Shown: positions 17,926 to 28,818, counted from the first letter of the stretch. The stretch: DNA of 64,000 bases from Palsa-360 sp963719875 (GCA_963719875.1 CAVRDJ010000004.1:744001-808000), one strand, 5' to 3'. Notes: generated by a model not told the origin, from the letters alone. A program made the numbers and translations.

Positions 17926-18461
17926 ATGGGGCGCCACTTCATTTCCACGCGAACAGGAATTTCGTTCTTCACGGGGAGGGCGAGGAGCGTGGGGGGATCG
18001 ATTTTAAAATCCGTCAGCGTCAGCGGGATGGTTCCCGTAATCAGCGTATCGCTTCCTTTCGTCACATGCTGAAAGGCGATCTGCTTGTATTGCACAGTCT
18101 GCCCTGCGAATTGAACTTCCAAATCCGCCGGAATGGTTGCCAAGGCGGACGCGTCTTCGGGCAAATGCGTGCGCACCGTGATCAATGGAAATTGTCCGCC
18201 GCGCACGACTTGAAGCATGTGAAGGTCGCGGTTGCTGTCGCCGGAATCAAACGACTTGACGGGAACGGCGATCAGGAAATCGCACTGTCCGGCATGGCAA
18301 ACGCCCTTCCCTTTGGCCGCGTGGCTGACGCCGTCGGTCTGGTGCAGCGGGTGAGAGACGTGATAGGTGAGCGTGGATTCCTCAAGAATCCACTGGCTGT
18401 CCGCGGGGGCCAGCCTCGGAATCACCAGAAGTAAAAGCGCCAAAATAAATTTCTTATCCAC
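17922..18461 (-). CDS. YceI-family periplasmic protein
   Basis: A 179-residue protein with a signal peptide (about 1-20, LALLLLVIPRLAPA) and a YceI lipocalin-like beta-barrel domain, a family reported to bind isoprenoid-like lipids such as polyprenyl chains. Typical segments are WILEESTLTYHVSHPL, DSNRDLHMLQV and QIAFQHVTKG. Two Cys (CHAGQC) could form a disulfide. It lies 9 bases after the stop of a membrane protein with many His, in line with the E. coli yceJ-yceI pairing of a cytochrome b561 with YceI. Its stop codon is part of a repeat. Confidence 0.87.
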   Translation of the reverse strand: MDKKFILALLLLVIPRLAPADSQWILEESTLTYHVSHPLHQTDGVSHAAKGKGVCHAGQCDFLIAVPVKSFDSGDSNRDLHMLQVVRGGQFPLITVRTHLPEDASALATIPADLEVQFAGQTVQYKQIAFQHVTKGSDTLITGTIPLTLTDFKIDPPTLLALPVKNEIPVRVEMKWRPM

Positions 18462-18470
18462 TATTCATCC

Positions 18471-19307
18471 CTAAAATTTGAAAGAAACAGAAATAATTGC
18501 CGCGCCGTAAGCCGCAGCGGTCACAATAGCCACCGCCCCATGCGCGCTCGCGATCCCATGAACTTTTTCCCCTTTGCTTTTTTGATCGAAGGCGATGGCT
18601 CCGAGAATTGGCGTCAGGATCATCCCCGGCCCATGAATCCAGGCAAGAGCCCGGTGGACTCGGATTGGCCCGCGCCTTTGCGTTCCAGGAATTCCAGGCG
18701 CGCGAATCGCGAAGTACGCGCTCATGAAATACAAATCCCCCGCCGCTGACCCCAACGCCAGATGCAAATAGCGGTCGGTCGTGCTGGTGCTTCTGCCGCC
18801 CGCGCCGAACGAAGTGGCGACTGTGGCGATCAAGGGAATGGCTGCGATCAGGCCGAGACGCTGATGCAGCATCAACATGTGCGAGCGCTTATTGAGCCGG
18901 GCCTGATCCGCCGCGGTGCCCTGTGCCTGACCGGAAGAAATGCCGAGATCCTGAAGCGAAAGAACTCCGGCTAGCGTCACGTCGGCGGTTATAGTCGTGC
19001 CGGTGGCAACAGTCACTTTCGCGGTATTCGTGCTGTAGCCTTCCGCCGATACGGCAATCTCATAATCGCCCGGCATCAGGTTTGGCACGTTGTAGTGACC
19101 GGCAGAATCGGATTGCGTCCCCGTCACTTGGCCCGTGGTCAAATTCTTGACGGCGACTTTGGCATTTGGAACGGCAGCGCCGGTTGCGCTGGTGATCGCG
19201 CCGGAGAGCGAAGAATTGGAATCCTGCGCTCGAATTGGAATTGAAATGGAGAAAAGAAAAACGAAAATACAGAGCGCGACGACACTCTTCGCTGCTTTTG
19301 GGTTCAT
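18471..19307 (-). CDS. CarbopepD_reg domain fused to a His-rich four-helix membrane domain
   Basis: A 278-residue protein from ATG 19307, with GGAGG eight bases upstream fixing the start. A signal segment (about 8-27) is followed by a carboxypeptidase-regulatory-like beta sandwich (about 32-112: SSLSGAITSATGAAVPNAKV, GHYNVPNLMPGDYEIAVSAE). The C-terminal half has about four hydrophobic helices with regularly placed histidines: His143, His148, His182, His218, His225, His250 and His256. That pattern and the yceI partner suggest a b-type cytochrome resembling b561. This is inference; I do not recognise a named family for the membrane part. Confidence 0.7.
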   Translation of the reverse strand: MNPKAAKSVVALCIFVFLFSISIPIRAQDSNSSLSGAITSATGAAVPNAKVAVKNLTTGQVTGTQSDSAGHYNVPNLMPGDYEIAVSAEGYSTNTAKVTVATGTTITADVTLAGVLSLQDLGISSGQAQGTAADQARLNKRSHMLMLHQRLGLIAAIPLIATVATSFGAGGRSTSTTDRYLHLALGSAAGDLYFMSAYFAIRAPGIPGTQRRGPIRVHRALAWIHGPGMILTPILGAIAFDQKSKGEKVHGIASAHGAVAIVTAAAYGAAIISVSFKF

Positions 19308-19884
19308 ATCCAGATCCTCCAAATGCTGCACCCCCCGAATTCTGGGCGTAAAGATGCTGGAGAATACTATGGGGATGCCCGCAGAGGTAAAGAAGTGTCG
19401 CGTGCGGTAAGCGGGATGACGACACCGGCGGATAATTTGGATTGGGGAGGTTCACTGCCTTGCAAAAAGTCATTTCATAAATCGCTTTTGGGTTTTTCCT
19501 CCGCATGGAAACGCGGCCAAGTGGTCGCGCCAACGGCGCGGAGAATGCCCGCCCGGGGCAACGCCCCGGGTATCGTGCCCAAATCTCATCGTCCGCCCTG
19601 AGAGGGCGGAAGATTCCTGCGCCCTTTCAAGGCGCGCCACAATCGATTGGTTCCGAAACCCAGGGCGTTGCCTTGGGCTAGCCTGCCGCGGCGCTTTCAG
19701 CGCCGGAGGATGTCGATTTGGTTGAGCTTCGGAAAGTCCACTCTGTAAACATTTTCGTTTCCGCTCTGCCCATGCATTTGTAAGATGGCTTATAAGAAGT
19801 GGTTGAGTCGAACGTCAGTGCGGCACACCGAAACGTCGCGTCGGCTTAGATATTCGGGCTTAAATGCTTTTTGTCTCCGCAGAA
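19308..19884. other. intergenic region with hairpin array
   Basis: These 577 bases between two codirectional minus-strand genes hold the hairpin array at 19552-19706 and otherwise no recognisable gene. The promoter of the CarbopepD/YceI pair should lie in 19308-19550, but no clear hexamers were found. Confidence 0.5.
19552..19706. repeat. array of five short GC-rich hairpins
   Basis: Five palindromes follow one another: CCCGGGGC-AAC-GCCCCGGG (19552-19570), CCGCCCT-GAG-AGGGCGG (19593-19609), GCGCC/GGCGC (19619-19635), CCCAGGGC-GTT-GCCTTGGG (19659-19677) and CGGCGCT-TTC-AGCGCCG (19689-19705). None is followed by a T run. It looks like a composite intergenic repeat. Confidence 0.7.
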
Positions 19885-20112
19885 TTACGCGGCGTGCATG
19901 CTTTGCGATTGCCGTCCCTTAAGGCAGACGCGGGCGGATCGGTTTTCCATGGTCAGCACGATCTTATCTTCGCGCGCCAGCCAGCCGATCGCCCAGTCAA
20001 AAAGCGGGGATCCGGCATTCAATTCTTTCTTCAGCTTGGCCAGCGTCATTTCACCATTTGCTTCCAGCGTGTGCCAGATTACTCCAGCCATCGTGCCAAT
20101 CTCTTCATTCAT
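19885..20112 (-). CDS. small winged helix-turn-helix protein (DUF2582-like)
   Basis: A 75-residue protein consisting of one winged-helix domain (MNEEIGTMAGVIWHTL, EMTLAKLKKELN, DWAIGWLAREDKIVL), resembling the DUF2582 group of small predicted DNA-binding proteins. A strong Shine-Dalgarno (GGAGGGG) precedes the ATG. It follows the zinc-site gene by 5 bases, so the two form an operon and may act together. The regulatory target is unknown. Confidence 0.8.
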   Translation of the reverse strand: MNEEIGTMAGVIWHTLEANGEMTLAKLKKELNAGSPLFDWAIGWLAREDKIVLTMENRSARVCLKGRQSQSMHAA

Positions 20113-20117
20113 TGGGA

Positions 20118-20510
20118 CTATCCCCTCCTTTCCATATTCCGGTTTTCAAGGATTTCAATCGAACTCACGGTTGTGGGATTTAATTCGTTGTTCTGATTCC
20201 TTTGGCGAGCCCTGGATCGGCTGAGGCGCCGCGGCAACGCTGGTTTGGGTGCCATTTCCGCCTGTAGGACGTAATAGCCAGGCTGCGCGCCGGGCATTGA
20301 TTCCAGCCGTTGCATCAGCAACACTCCCACTCCTTTTTGGTATTCGATGGTGTAGTTTTCGTAGCACCGCGCGCAGAGCCAGTAGTGCTTCACGGCGTGC
20401 CAGTGGGAGGGTTGTTTCTCTTGCTGAGGAGATTGTTGAAAGCGAAAGAGACGCCCTTGCCCATAATCAAAATCAGACGAGCAATCCGGGTGGGCGCATT
20501 TCAGGTACAT
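20118..20510 (-). CDS. hypothetical protein with two Cys pairs (zinc-site-like)
   Basis: A 130-residue protein from ATG 20510 (MYLKCAHPDC). A GTG at 20552 would add 14 residues of low plausibility. Two Cys pairs, CAHPDC and CARC, flank a segment with HWHAVKHYWL and suggest a structural zinc site. The C-terminal 50 residues are basic and look disordered (RRLSRSRARQRNQNN). Function unknown. It is transcribed with the winged-helix gene downstream, so a nucleic-acid-related role is a reasonable guess. Confidence 0.65.
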   Translation of the reverse strand: MYLKCAHPDCSSDFDYGQGRLFRFQQSPQQEKQPSHWHAVKHYWLCARCYENYTIEYQKGVGVLLMQRLESMPGAQPGYYVLQAEMAPKPALPRRLSRSRARQRNQNNELNPTTVSSIEILENRNMERRG

Positions 20511-20973
20511 CAGGTTTTCCTGTGCCGCCTTCCTGCCAGACCCCAGCAACACATGCTGTGAGCAAGATACGAGCCAATGTGAATAAAATCAAACTCAATT
20601 AATGAATTCAACGCATCTGTGTCTCTTTGTTAACCGGGGAAGGTTTCGGCGTCACCGATTGAGATGCGCGTCGCAAGTGTGGCGCACGACGATTGCCCCG
20701 CCTCCTAGGGCAGCCAACTTAGACTCGCGAGCCGGAAAAAGATTTCAACACAGAGAACACAGAGAAATGCTTTGAGGACAGACCATGCCCGCGTTGCGAG
20801 TGCGCCACCCGTCTGCCATAATGTTTTGCCGAGGTGAATTAGTTTTCGGACAGGTGAGAGTCCAGAGGAGAGGTGAGCCAGGAATCTGGCCGTTTTCCTA
20901 GGGTCACCATTCACTAATCACCATTCACCAGTCACGACACACGAATCACAAGTCACGAATCACAGGGGTCACT
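20511..20973. other. intergenic region upstream of alaS with repeat fragments
   Basis: This 463-base divergent region carries a single ACACAGAGAA-type arm at 20747-20767, related to those at 14736 and 28394, and the TCAC-rich array at 20904-20963. No further gene or clear promoter was found. Confidence 0.5.
20904..20963 (+). repeat. tandem degenerate TCAC(N)ATTCAC-type array
   Basis: About six imperfect direct units built on TCACNAATCAC or TCACCATTCAC run for 60 bases and end 11 bases before the alaS start codon. They would be in the alaS leader RNA or overlap its promoter. Confidence 0.6.
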
Positions 20974-23799
<2,826 letters not shown>

Positions 23800-23908
23800 T
23801 TCGTACGTAGTGCCAGGAACGTCCGGGGCGAGAATTCTTCTCCCCGTCGCGGTGACTGGTCTGTCTCATAGGAAGCAGAATCGAACTGCCTTCCCAGAAC
23901 TAAACTCT

Positions 23909-24631
23909 ATGCGCTCCCTCTCCAGTTCGGTGGTCATCCTTGTGGGAACGCTGGTCTTATGGGCTATTCCGGCTCACGGCCAGATCGTTTCCTACAAAGA
24001 TGACAATGGCAAGCGGGTCTTCGTCAATGCAGAACCCGCTCCTGCCGCCCGGCCGTCCAAGATTCCGCTTCTCAGGACCGCCGCCACCGGGATTGCGTTG
24101 CGCACAACCCAAACGTCATTTGCAGGGTCTTCCGAAATGTCTTCCGCCGAGTTGGCCAATCGGGAGAAGATCGAGCAAATGATTCGCGAAGTTTCGACTC
24201 GTTATCGTGTGGATCCGGCGCTGGTTCGGGCCGTGATGCAAACGGAATCGAACTGGAATACGAGCGCCGTTTCCCGAAAAGGCGCGCTTGGGTTGATGCA
24301 ATTGGTTCCAGGGACTGCGCAGCAATTGGGCGTAAATAACGCGTTGGACCCGAAGCAGAATCTCGACGGCGGAGTTCACTATCTTCATATGCTCCTGGAG
24401 CGGTATAATGGCGATCTCGACAGGGCCCTGGCCGCATATAATGCCGGCCCGGGCGCCGTGGATCGCGCAGGGGGCATTCCGCAGTATCGGGAGACGCGAA
24501 ATTACGTTCAGAAGGTTACCGATTCCTACTTCCGTCCCGGATCCGATCGACTTCCCCGTGCGTTTGAAGGGCGGCGTCCCATTTACCGCGCGGTGGAAGC
24601 AGACGGGCGGGTCGTTTTTACGAACGAATGA
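23909..24631 (+). CDS. periplasmic lytic transglycosylase (SLT domain)
   Basis: Cleaves the MurNAc-GlcNAc bond of peptidoglycan to form 1,6-anhydro products. From ATG 23909 the protein has 240 residues with a signal peptide (1-24). The SLT domain spans about 88-200, with catalytic Glu113 in MQTESNWNTSAVS and the motifs GALGLMQLVPGTA and ALAAYNAGPGAV. Short DUF4124-like segments flank the domain at both ends (IVSYKDDNGKRVFVN near 26 and IYRAVEADGRVVFTN near 225). An in-frame extension to 23810 lacks a signal peptide and was rejected. The stop overlaps the next start by 4 bases. Confidence 0.93.
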   Translation: MRSLSSSVVILVGTLVLWAIPAHGQIVSYKDDNGKRVFVNAEPAPAARPSKIPLLRTAATGIALRTTQTSFAGSSEMSSAELANREKIEQMIREVSTRYRVDPALVRAVMQTESNWNTSAVSRKGALGLMQLVPGTAQQLGVNNALDPKQNLDGGVHYLHMLLERYNGDLDRALAAYNAGPGAVDRAGGIPQYRETRNYVQKVTDSYFRPGSDRLPRAFEGRRPIYRAVEADGRVVFTNE

Positions 24632-26952
24632 GGCAGACGTTGCGGCATGAAGCCGCTACAATCCGGCCAATCCTGCGCGTCATTTTCGCGTCCGCGCTGG
24701 TTTTGTCGCTTTTTCCTCCCGCCAGCCGAGCCGGTGACAACGCTTCTTCCCGGCGCGAGTCAGCAAGAACCCAATTTGAACGCGCGGAAAAAACCCGCCA
24801 GGCGCTCGAGGCGCGCCCGGAGGGCTTGCGTACGCTCAAGGAATACACGGCCCTGGTCATCGCGTACCAGCGCGTATATTTGATTACTTCCCATGCCGCG
24901 GAGGTTCCCGCCTCGCTCAACCAAGTGGCCGAACTCTTCCGCACGATGGGGGATCTCTTCGATGCAAAATATTATCAACGCTCCATCGAGTCATTCCAGT
25001 TCCTGATTCAAGCCTATCCTGCCAGCAAGTACCGCGAGGACGCTCTGCTGGCCATCGCGCACATCGAGCAGGACGACTTGCATGATTCCGTTCTTGCGCA
25101 GAAGACCTACGAACAATTCCTGGCGCTGCACCCGCGCTCGCCCCATGCCGCGGAAGTTCGCGCCCTTCTAAATAAGCAGGCTGAGGAAAATGCCCCGTCA
25201 AAATCAACCCCGCAGCCATCGGCCGCCAAGGATCGCTCAGACCGCCTAGCTCCCAAACCGGTCGCTGCGGATAAGGCTCCGCCGACGACAGACACGAACC
25301 AAGGGTCGTCCGGAGACAAATCCGAGGCCAACGGCTCCGGCGCGAAGGTCTCTCGTATTCGGACGTGGAACGCCGATATTTACACTCGCATCGTGATCGA
25401 TGTCGGAACGAAGGTGAAATATCAAGCGGCGCGCATTTCGGAGCCCGACCGGATTTATTTTGACATCGAAGGCGCAAAGGTCAGTTCCGCACTGCTCCAT
25501 AAGTCGATCGATGTAGACACCGGCGGATTCCTGAAAAACATCCGTGTCGCGCAAAATCAATCCGGCGTCGTGCGGGTTGTGCTGGAAGTGAATCGAGTCT
25601 CAGATTATTCCGTGTTTTTGCTGCCCGATCCGTACCGCCTGGTTGTGGACGTGTACGGCACTTCCGCCGCAGCCGAGGAAGCCGCGCGCAATACGGCTCC
25701 TCCGCCTGGCCCAACGACAGCAGACCAGACTCCGGCGAAAGTCGAACAGCCGGCAAAAGAGACTGTGGTCAAGGCTTCGCCCAAACCCACTGAAAAAGCA
25801 GCGGCAAAATCCGCACCCACTCCGTCAGGTAACGCCTCGGCGGCTCAGACCATAGCGCAGTCAACTCCGGCCCCTGCCGATCCCGCCGACGCCGTGGCAG
25901 AAACGGAACCGGCGCCCCAAAAAGCATCAAGCAATTTAGGCAAGAACTTGCAGAAATCTACCGTCGCTGGTTCCGCGAAGGGAATGACAACGCAAGACAG
26001 CGAATCCAATAATTCCACGATGTCGGCGGCGGCCACCCCTGCGAACCCGGAGATTTTCCCTCTTCCTGTTCGTCCGGCATCTCCGAAAAAATCGGGTCGC
26101 GCTACGAAATCGGCCCACGATCAGGCGGAGGAGAAGGGCCCGCCCGCCACGCCGGAATTGACCCGCGACGGCCAACATTCCTTGACTCGCGCACTGGGCC
26201 TCAAGATCGGCCGGATCGTGATCGACCCGGGGCATGGCGGCCACGACACCGGCACGATCGGGCCTACCGGCCTTATGGAAAAGGACTTGTGCCTCGATGT
26301 GGCATTGCGCCTGGGCAAGATCATTCAGCAGCGTCTGCCGAGCGCCGAGGTGGTGTTTACGCGCAACGATGACACCTATATTCCTCTCGAACGCCGCACG
26401 GAAATCGCCAACCAGGCCAGGGCTGACCTCTTTATTTCGGTCCACGCCAATTCAAGCCAGGACCACCAGGCGCGCGGGATCGAGACGTATTACCTGAACT
26501 TCACGGGGTCGAGCGACGCCATGGAGGTCGCTTCCCGCGAAAACGCGCTGTCGGAAAATAGCGTCCACGACCTGCAAGACATCGTCGCCAAGATCGCGCG
26601 CAACGAAAAAATCGAGGAATCCCGCGACCTCGCCACGATGATTCAGGATTCGCTATCCAAGCGCATGGAGAACATCAACCGCGGAGCGCGGAACCGCGGC
26701 GTGCGCAAGGCGCCCTTTGTCGTTCTGATCGGCGCGGACATGCCCTCGGTACTGGCTGAGATTTCGTTTCTGTCCAATCCCGGCGACGAGAAGTGGCTCA
26801 AGAACCCCGAAAACCGCCAGCGGGTCGCCGACGGGCTTTACCGCGGAATTGAGACGTATCTACAGAGCACCAATAGCCTGACGTCCAATCAATCACACGC
26901 CGCCGCTGATATTTTTGCCGGGAAAGTGGCGCGATCCGGGAACTCGCAGTAA
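24628..26952 (+). CDS. N-acetylmuramoyl-L-alanine amidase with TPR and AMIN domains
   Basis: A periplasmic zinc amidase that strips peptides from peptidoglycan, probably in daughter-cell separation. The 774 residues hold a signal peptide (1-35), TPR-like helices (about 45-190, YYQRSIESFQFLIQAYPASK), an AMIN beta domain for envelope targeting (about 240-345, RIRTWNADIYTRIVIDVG), a long Ala/Pro/Lys-rich linker, and amidase_3 (about 525-755). Zinc and catalytic residues are visible in VIDPGHGGHD, LMEKDLCLDV, SVHANSS and LAEISFLSN. Much of the length beyond AmiC-type enzymes is linker. It is translationally coupled to the transglycosylase. Confidence 0.95.
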   Translation: MRQTLRHEAATIRPILRVIFASALVLSLFPPASRAGDNASSRRESARTQFERAEKTRQALEARPEGLRTLKEYTALVIAYQRVYLITSHAAEVPASLNQVAELFRTMGDLFDAKYYQRSIESFQFLIQAYPASKYREDALLAIAHIEQDDLHDSVLAQKTYEQFLALHPRSPHAAEVRALLNKQAEENAPSKSTPQPSAAKDRSDRLAPKPVAADKAPPTTDTNQGSSGDKSEANGSGAKVSRIRTWNADIYTRIVIDVGTKVKYQAARISEPDRIYFDIEGAKVSSALLHKSIDVDTGGFLKNIRVAQNQSGVVRVVLEVNRVSDYSVFLLPDPYRLVVDVYGTSAAAEEAARNTAPPPGPTTADQTPAKVEQPAKETVVKASPKPTEKAAAKSAPTPSGNASAAQTIAQSTPAPADPADAVAETEPAPQKASSNLGKNLQKSTVAGSAKGMTTQDSESNNSTMSAAATPANPEIFPLPVRPASPKKSGRATKSAHDQAEEKGPPATPELTRDGQHSLTRALGLKIGRIVIDPGHGGHDTGTIGPTGLMEKDLCLDVALRLGKIIQQRLPSAEVVFTRNDDTYIPLERRTEIANQARADLFISVHANSSQDHQARGIETYYLNFTGSSDAMEVASRENALSENSVHDLQDIVAKIARNEKIEESRDLATMIQDSLSKRMENINRGARNRGVRKAPFVVLIGADMPSVLAEISFLSNPGDEKWLKNPENRQRVADGLYRGIETYLQSTNSLTSNQSHAAADIFAGKVARSGNSQ

Positions 26953-26978
26953 ACTTCTTGCGTCTAATATAGAGCGAC

Positions 26979-28094
26979 ATGAGCCGACTGCTACGCATCT
27001 GTTTCGGAATCCTGTGCTTCGTCGTAGCGGCCCACCCGGTCGCCGCCCAGGGTATTTTGCCGCCCTCTTTTGCAGGCTGGACCGCTGCGGCGCCCTCCAC
27101 CGCCATTTCGCCCGCTGGGCTCGATCCCCTTATCGGACCGGATACGCCAGCCTTCCGTGAATACATCGTGAAATCGGTCGAGCAGAGGTCCTACACGCAG
27201 GGCGCTCAGGCCGTATCGGTCACGCTTTATCGGCTTCGCGACCCGAGTTCCGCTTACGGCGCGTTCACGTTTCTGCGCAACGATGCCCTTTCTGCGGCGG
27301 ATCTAGGCTCGTACGCCAGCGCCTCCCATGACCGGGCGTTAATCGTCGTGGGGGAAATGCTGCTCGATGTTTCGGTTCCCGCAAAACAGGCGCGTCCTCC
27401 GGACGCCGATTTGAAGCAGCTTGCCGAATTGCTGGATAAGAAGGCGGATCACACCCCCTATCCTTTTGTCGGTGAGCATCTTCCTGAAAAAGGGCGAGTG
27501 CGGGATTCGGAACGCTATGTGATAGGGCCGCTCAGCCTTGCGCATTTCGTTCCCCTCGGAACGGACGACTGGATGGGCTTCGACCATAGCGCAGAGACGA
27601 TCCTCGCCCGATACAGGGTGGCCGGGAAGGATGAGACGCTGCTTATCGCGTCCTATCCGACGCAGCAGATTGCCGCGGAAAAATTTGCGGGCATGCTCCG
27701 GCGATTCGTCTTTGATCCGCCTGGCGGAGTGCCCCCTGGCCAGAACGTGCTCTTCGGCAAGCGAGTCAGTTCCTTCATCGCGGTCGTGGTTGGAGCTCCT
27801 TCCAGGGAAGCCGCGAACAAGATACTCGACCTAGTCGGCTATCAGAGCAATGTGACCTGGGATGAACCGAAGCAGACGCTGACCGAGCCCGGCATCAACA
27901 GCATGATCGTAGAAGCGTTTCTCGGAACTGGGGCGATCATGCTTTTCGCGGTTGCCGCGGGAATTGGGTTTGGGGGAATTCGAGTGCTGGTTAAAATTTT
28001 CTTCCCCAACAAGGTTTTCGATCGTGAGAAGCAAATCGAAATTCTACAGTTAGGCATCTCCAGCAAACCGATCAAGGCAAAGGACTTCTACTAG
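26979..28094 (+). CDS. membrane-anchored hypothetical protein (DUF6599-like)
   Basis: A 371-residue protein with a signal peptide (about 1-23, ending HPVAAQ), a large extracytoplasmic part, one transmembrane helix near residue 315-335 (AIMLFAVAAGIGFGGIRVL) and a short basic cytoplasmic tail. The outer part (SVTLYRLRDPSSAYGAFTFL, YVIGPLSLAHFVPL) resembles acidobacterial proteins that I associate, with modest confidence, with DUF6599. It starts 26 bases after the amidase, so it is probably the third gene of the cell-wall operon. Molecular function unknown. Confidence 0.75.
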   Translation: MSRLLRICFGILCFVVAAHPVAAQGILPPSFAGWTAAAPSTAISPAGLDPLIGPDTPAFREYIVKSVEQRSYTQGAQAVSVTLYRLRDPSSAYGAFTFLRNDALSAADLGSYASASHDRALIVVGEMLLDVSVPAKQARPPDADLKQLAELLDKKADHTPYPFVGEHLPEKGRVRDSERYVIGPLSLAHFVPLGTDDWMGFDHSAETILARYRVAGKDETLLIASYPTQQIAAEKFAGMLRRFVFDPPGGVPPGQNVLFGKRVSSFIAVVVGAPSREAANKILDLVGYQSNVTWDEPKQTLTEPGINSMIVEAFLGTGAIMLFAVAAGIGFGGIRVLVKIFFPNKVFDREKQIEILQLGISSKPIKAKDFY

Positions 28095-28165
28095 GAATCT
28101 CAAGAACCTGTTGAAAACTCGGTGGAATATCTCATCCCTTCCTCGAAGTATAAGAGCCAGCTGAC

Positions 28166-28188
28166 TGATTATAAGAGACTTATAATCA
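28166..28188. promoter_or_regulatory. perfect AT-rich palindrome, operator-like
   Basis: TGATTATAAG, a 3-base spacer, then CTTATAATCA: 10-bp half-sites without mismatch. It lies 24 bases upstream of the TTGACA of the small-RNA promoter. It could be an operator, or a weak terminator for the preceding gene, as it is followed by TTTAG. Confidence 0.5.
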
Positions 28189-28211
28189 TTTAGATTCAGC
28201 CATTTCTCTAC

Positions 28212-28241
28212 TTGACATTCATATTTCCGGTCCTCTAGACT
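28212..28241 (+). promoter_or_regulatory. sigma-70 promoter of the candidate small RNA
   Basis: TTGACA (28212-28217, consensus), 18 bases, TAGACT (28236-28241, 4 of 6). No coding region follows on this strand before the terminator at 28310. Confidence 0.5.
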
Positions 28242-28247
28242 TCCCGC

Positions 28248-28338
28248 GAGGACAAAGAGTTCTGGTGCCTTCCGCGCATAGGCACGGAACTATTCTCCCC
28301 TCTGGAAAGCCCGTCCGCGAAAACGGACGGGTTTTCTG
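28248..28338 (+). ncRNA. candidate intergenic small RNA with C-rich loop
   Basis: An orphan transcript of about 91 bases is predicted between a promoter (28212-28241) and an intrinsic terminator (28310-28335). The 5' part is purine-rich, then a hairpin forms from GTTC..GTGCCT (28259-28270) and AGGCAC..GAAC (28280-28290). The single-stranded segment that follows contains TTCTCCCCTCT, complementary to a strong Shine-Dalgarno sequence. This is the architecture of C-rich regulatory RNAs that block ribosome binding. No ORF with a ribosome site is present. Whether it matches a known Rfam family such as Acido-1 could not be tested. Confidence 0.45.
28310..28335 (+). terminator. intrinsic terminator
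   Basis: Perfect 8-bp stem CCCGTCCG / CGGACGGG with loop CGAAAA, followed by TTTTCTGTTT. It ends the candidate small RNA and would also stop read-through from the cell-wall operon. Confidence 0.85.
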
Positions 28339-28391
28339 TTTCTCGACCAATTCCAACTCAATTTGAGTGTTACCGAATTCCAAGTGTTCCT

Positions 28392-28480
28392 TTGTGTTCT
28401 CTGTGCCCCCAGTGTTGGAAGGTTTTCCAGCGTTGGGAGAGCCAATGCGGAAAAGCATTGAACACAGAGGGCCCAGAGAA
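28392..28480. repeat. ACACAGAG-type inverted repeat
   Basis: GTGTTCTCTGTG (28394-28405) faces AACACAGAGG (28460-28469) with further partial pairing between (GGAAGGTTTTCCA). It belongs with the repeats at 14671 and 20747 and lies at a convergent gene junction. Confidence 0.55.
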
Positions 28481-28488
28481 GGCAGGAG

Positions 28489-28818
28489 TTATGGGTGAGT
28501 TGGCGGCGCGGTTGATGACCAGGAATCGGGCGCAGGGGTCCAAGATCGGGTGCGATAGTCGCTCATGGTGAAGGCGATCAGAAGAGCGAGCCAGAAAAAA
28601 CCGGCGACCAGGATGATTCGTATCAGACCGCTGCTGTGCCTCACGCCCATGAAGAACAAAATCACCAGAAGCATTTTTGCAAACGCAATGGCCAGCGCTG
28701 CCACGGTGTTGAAGGGGCCGAGGTCCTTGAAAGCAACTGCGGTCGTCAAGAGTGTCAGCCCGATCAGGCAGAGGAAAACCAGTACGTAAGTTTTTTGCGG
28801 CACGATCGGCTGTGACAT
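28489..28818 (-). CDS. ctaF: cytochrome c oxidase subunit IV (CtaF type)
   Basis: A 109-residue protein with three transmembrane helices, the small fourth subunit of caa3 oxidases. From ATG 28818 it reads MSQPIVPQKTYVLVFLCLIG, and NTVAALAIAFAKMLLVILFFMG is the typical second helix. A longer open frame upstream of this ATG lies over ctaE and was rejected. Start and ctaE stop overlap by one base (TAATG). It is the last gene of the respiratory operon. Confidence 0.88.
   Translation of the reverse strand: MSQPIVPQKTYVLVFLCLIGLTLLTTAVAFKDLGPFNTVAALAIAFAKMLLVILFFMGVRHSSGLIRIILVAGFFWLALLIAFTMSDYRTRSWTPAPDSWSSTAPPTHP

Noticed and set aside
19864..20196. Plus-strand frame opposite the winged-helix gene
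   Set aside because: The minus-strand gene has a strong ribosome site and a recognisable domain; the plus frame has neither.
28219..28458. 79-codon minus-strand frame across the small-RNA region
   Set aside because: It runs through the terminator and repeat arms, and its sequence is low in plausibility.
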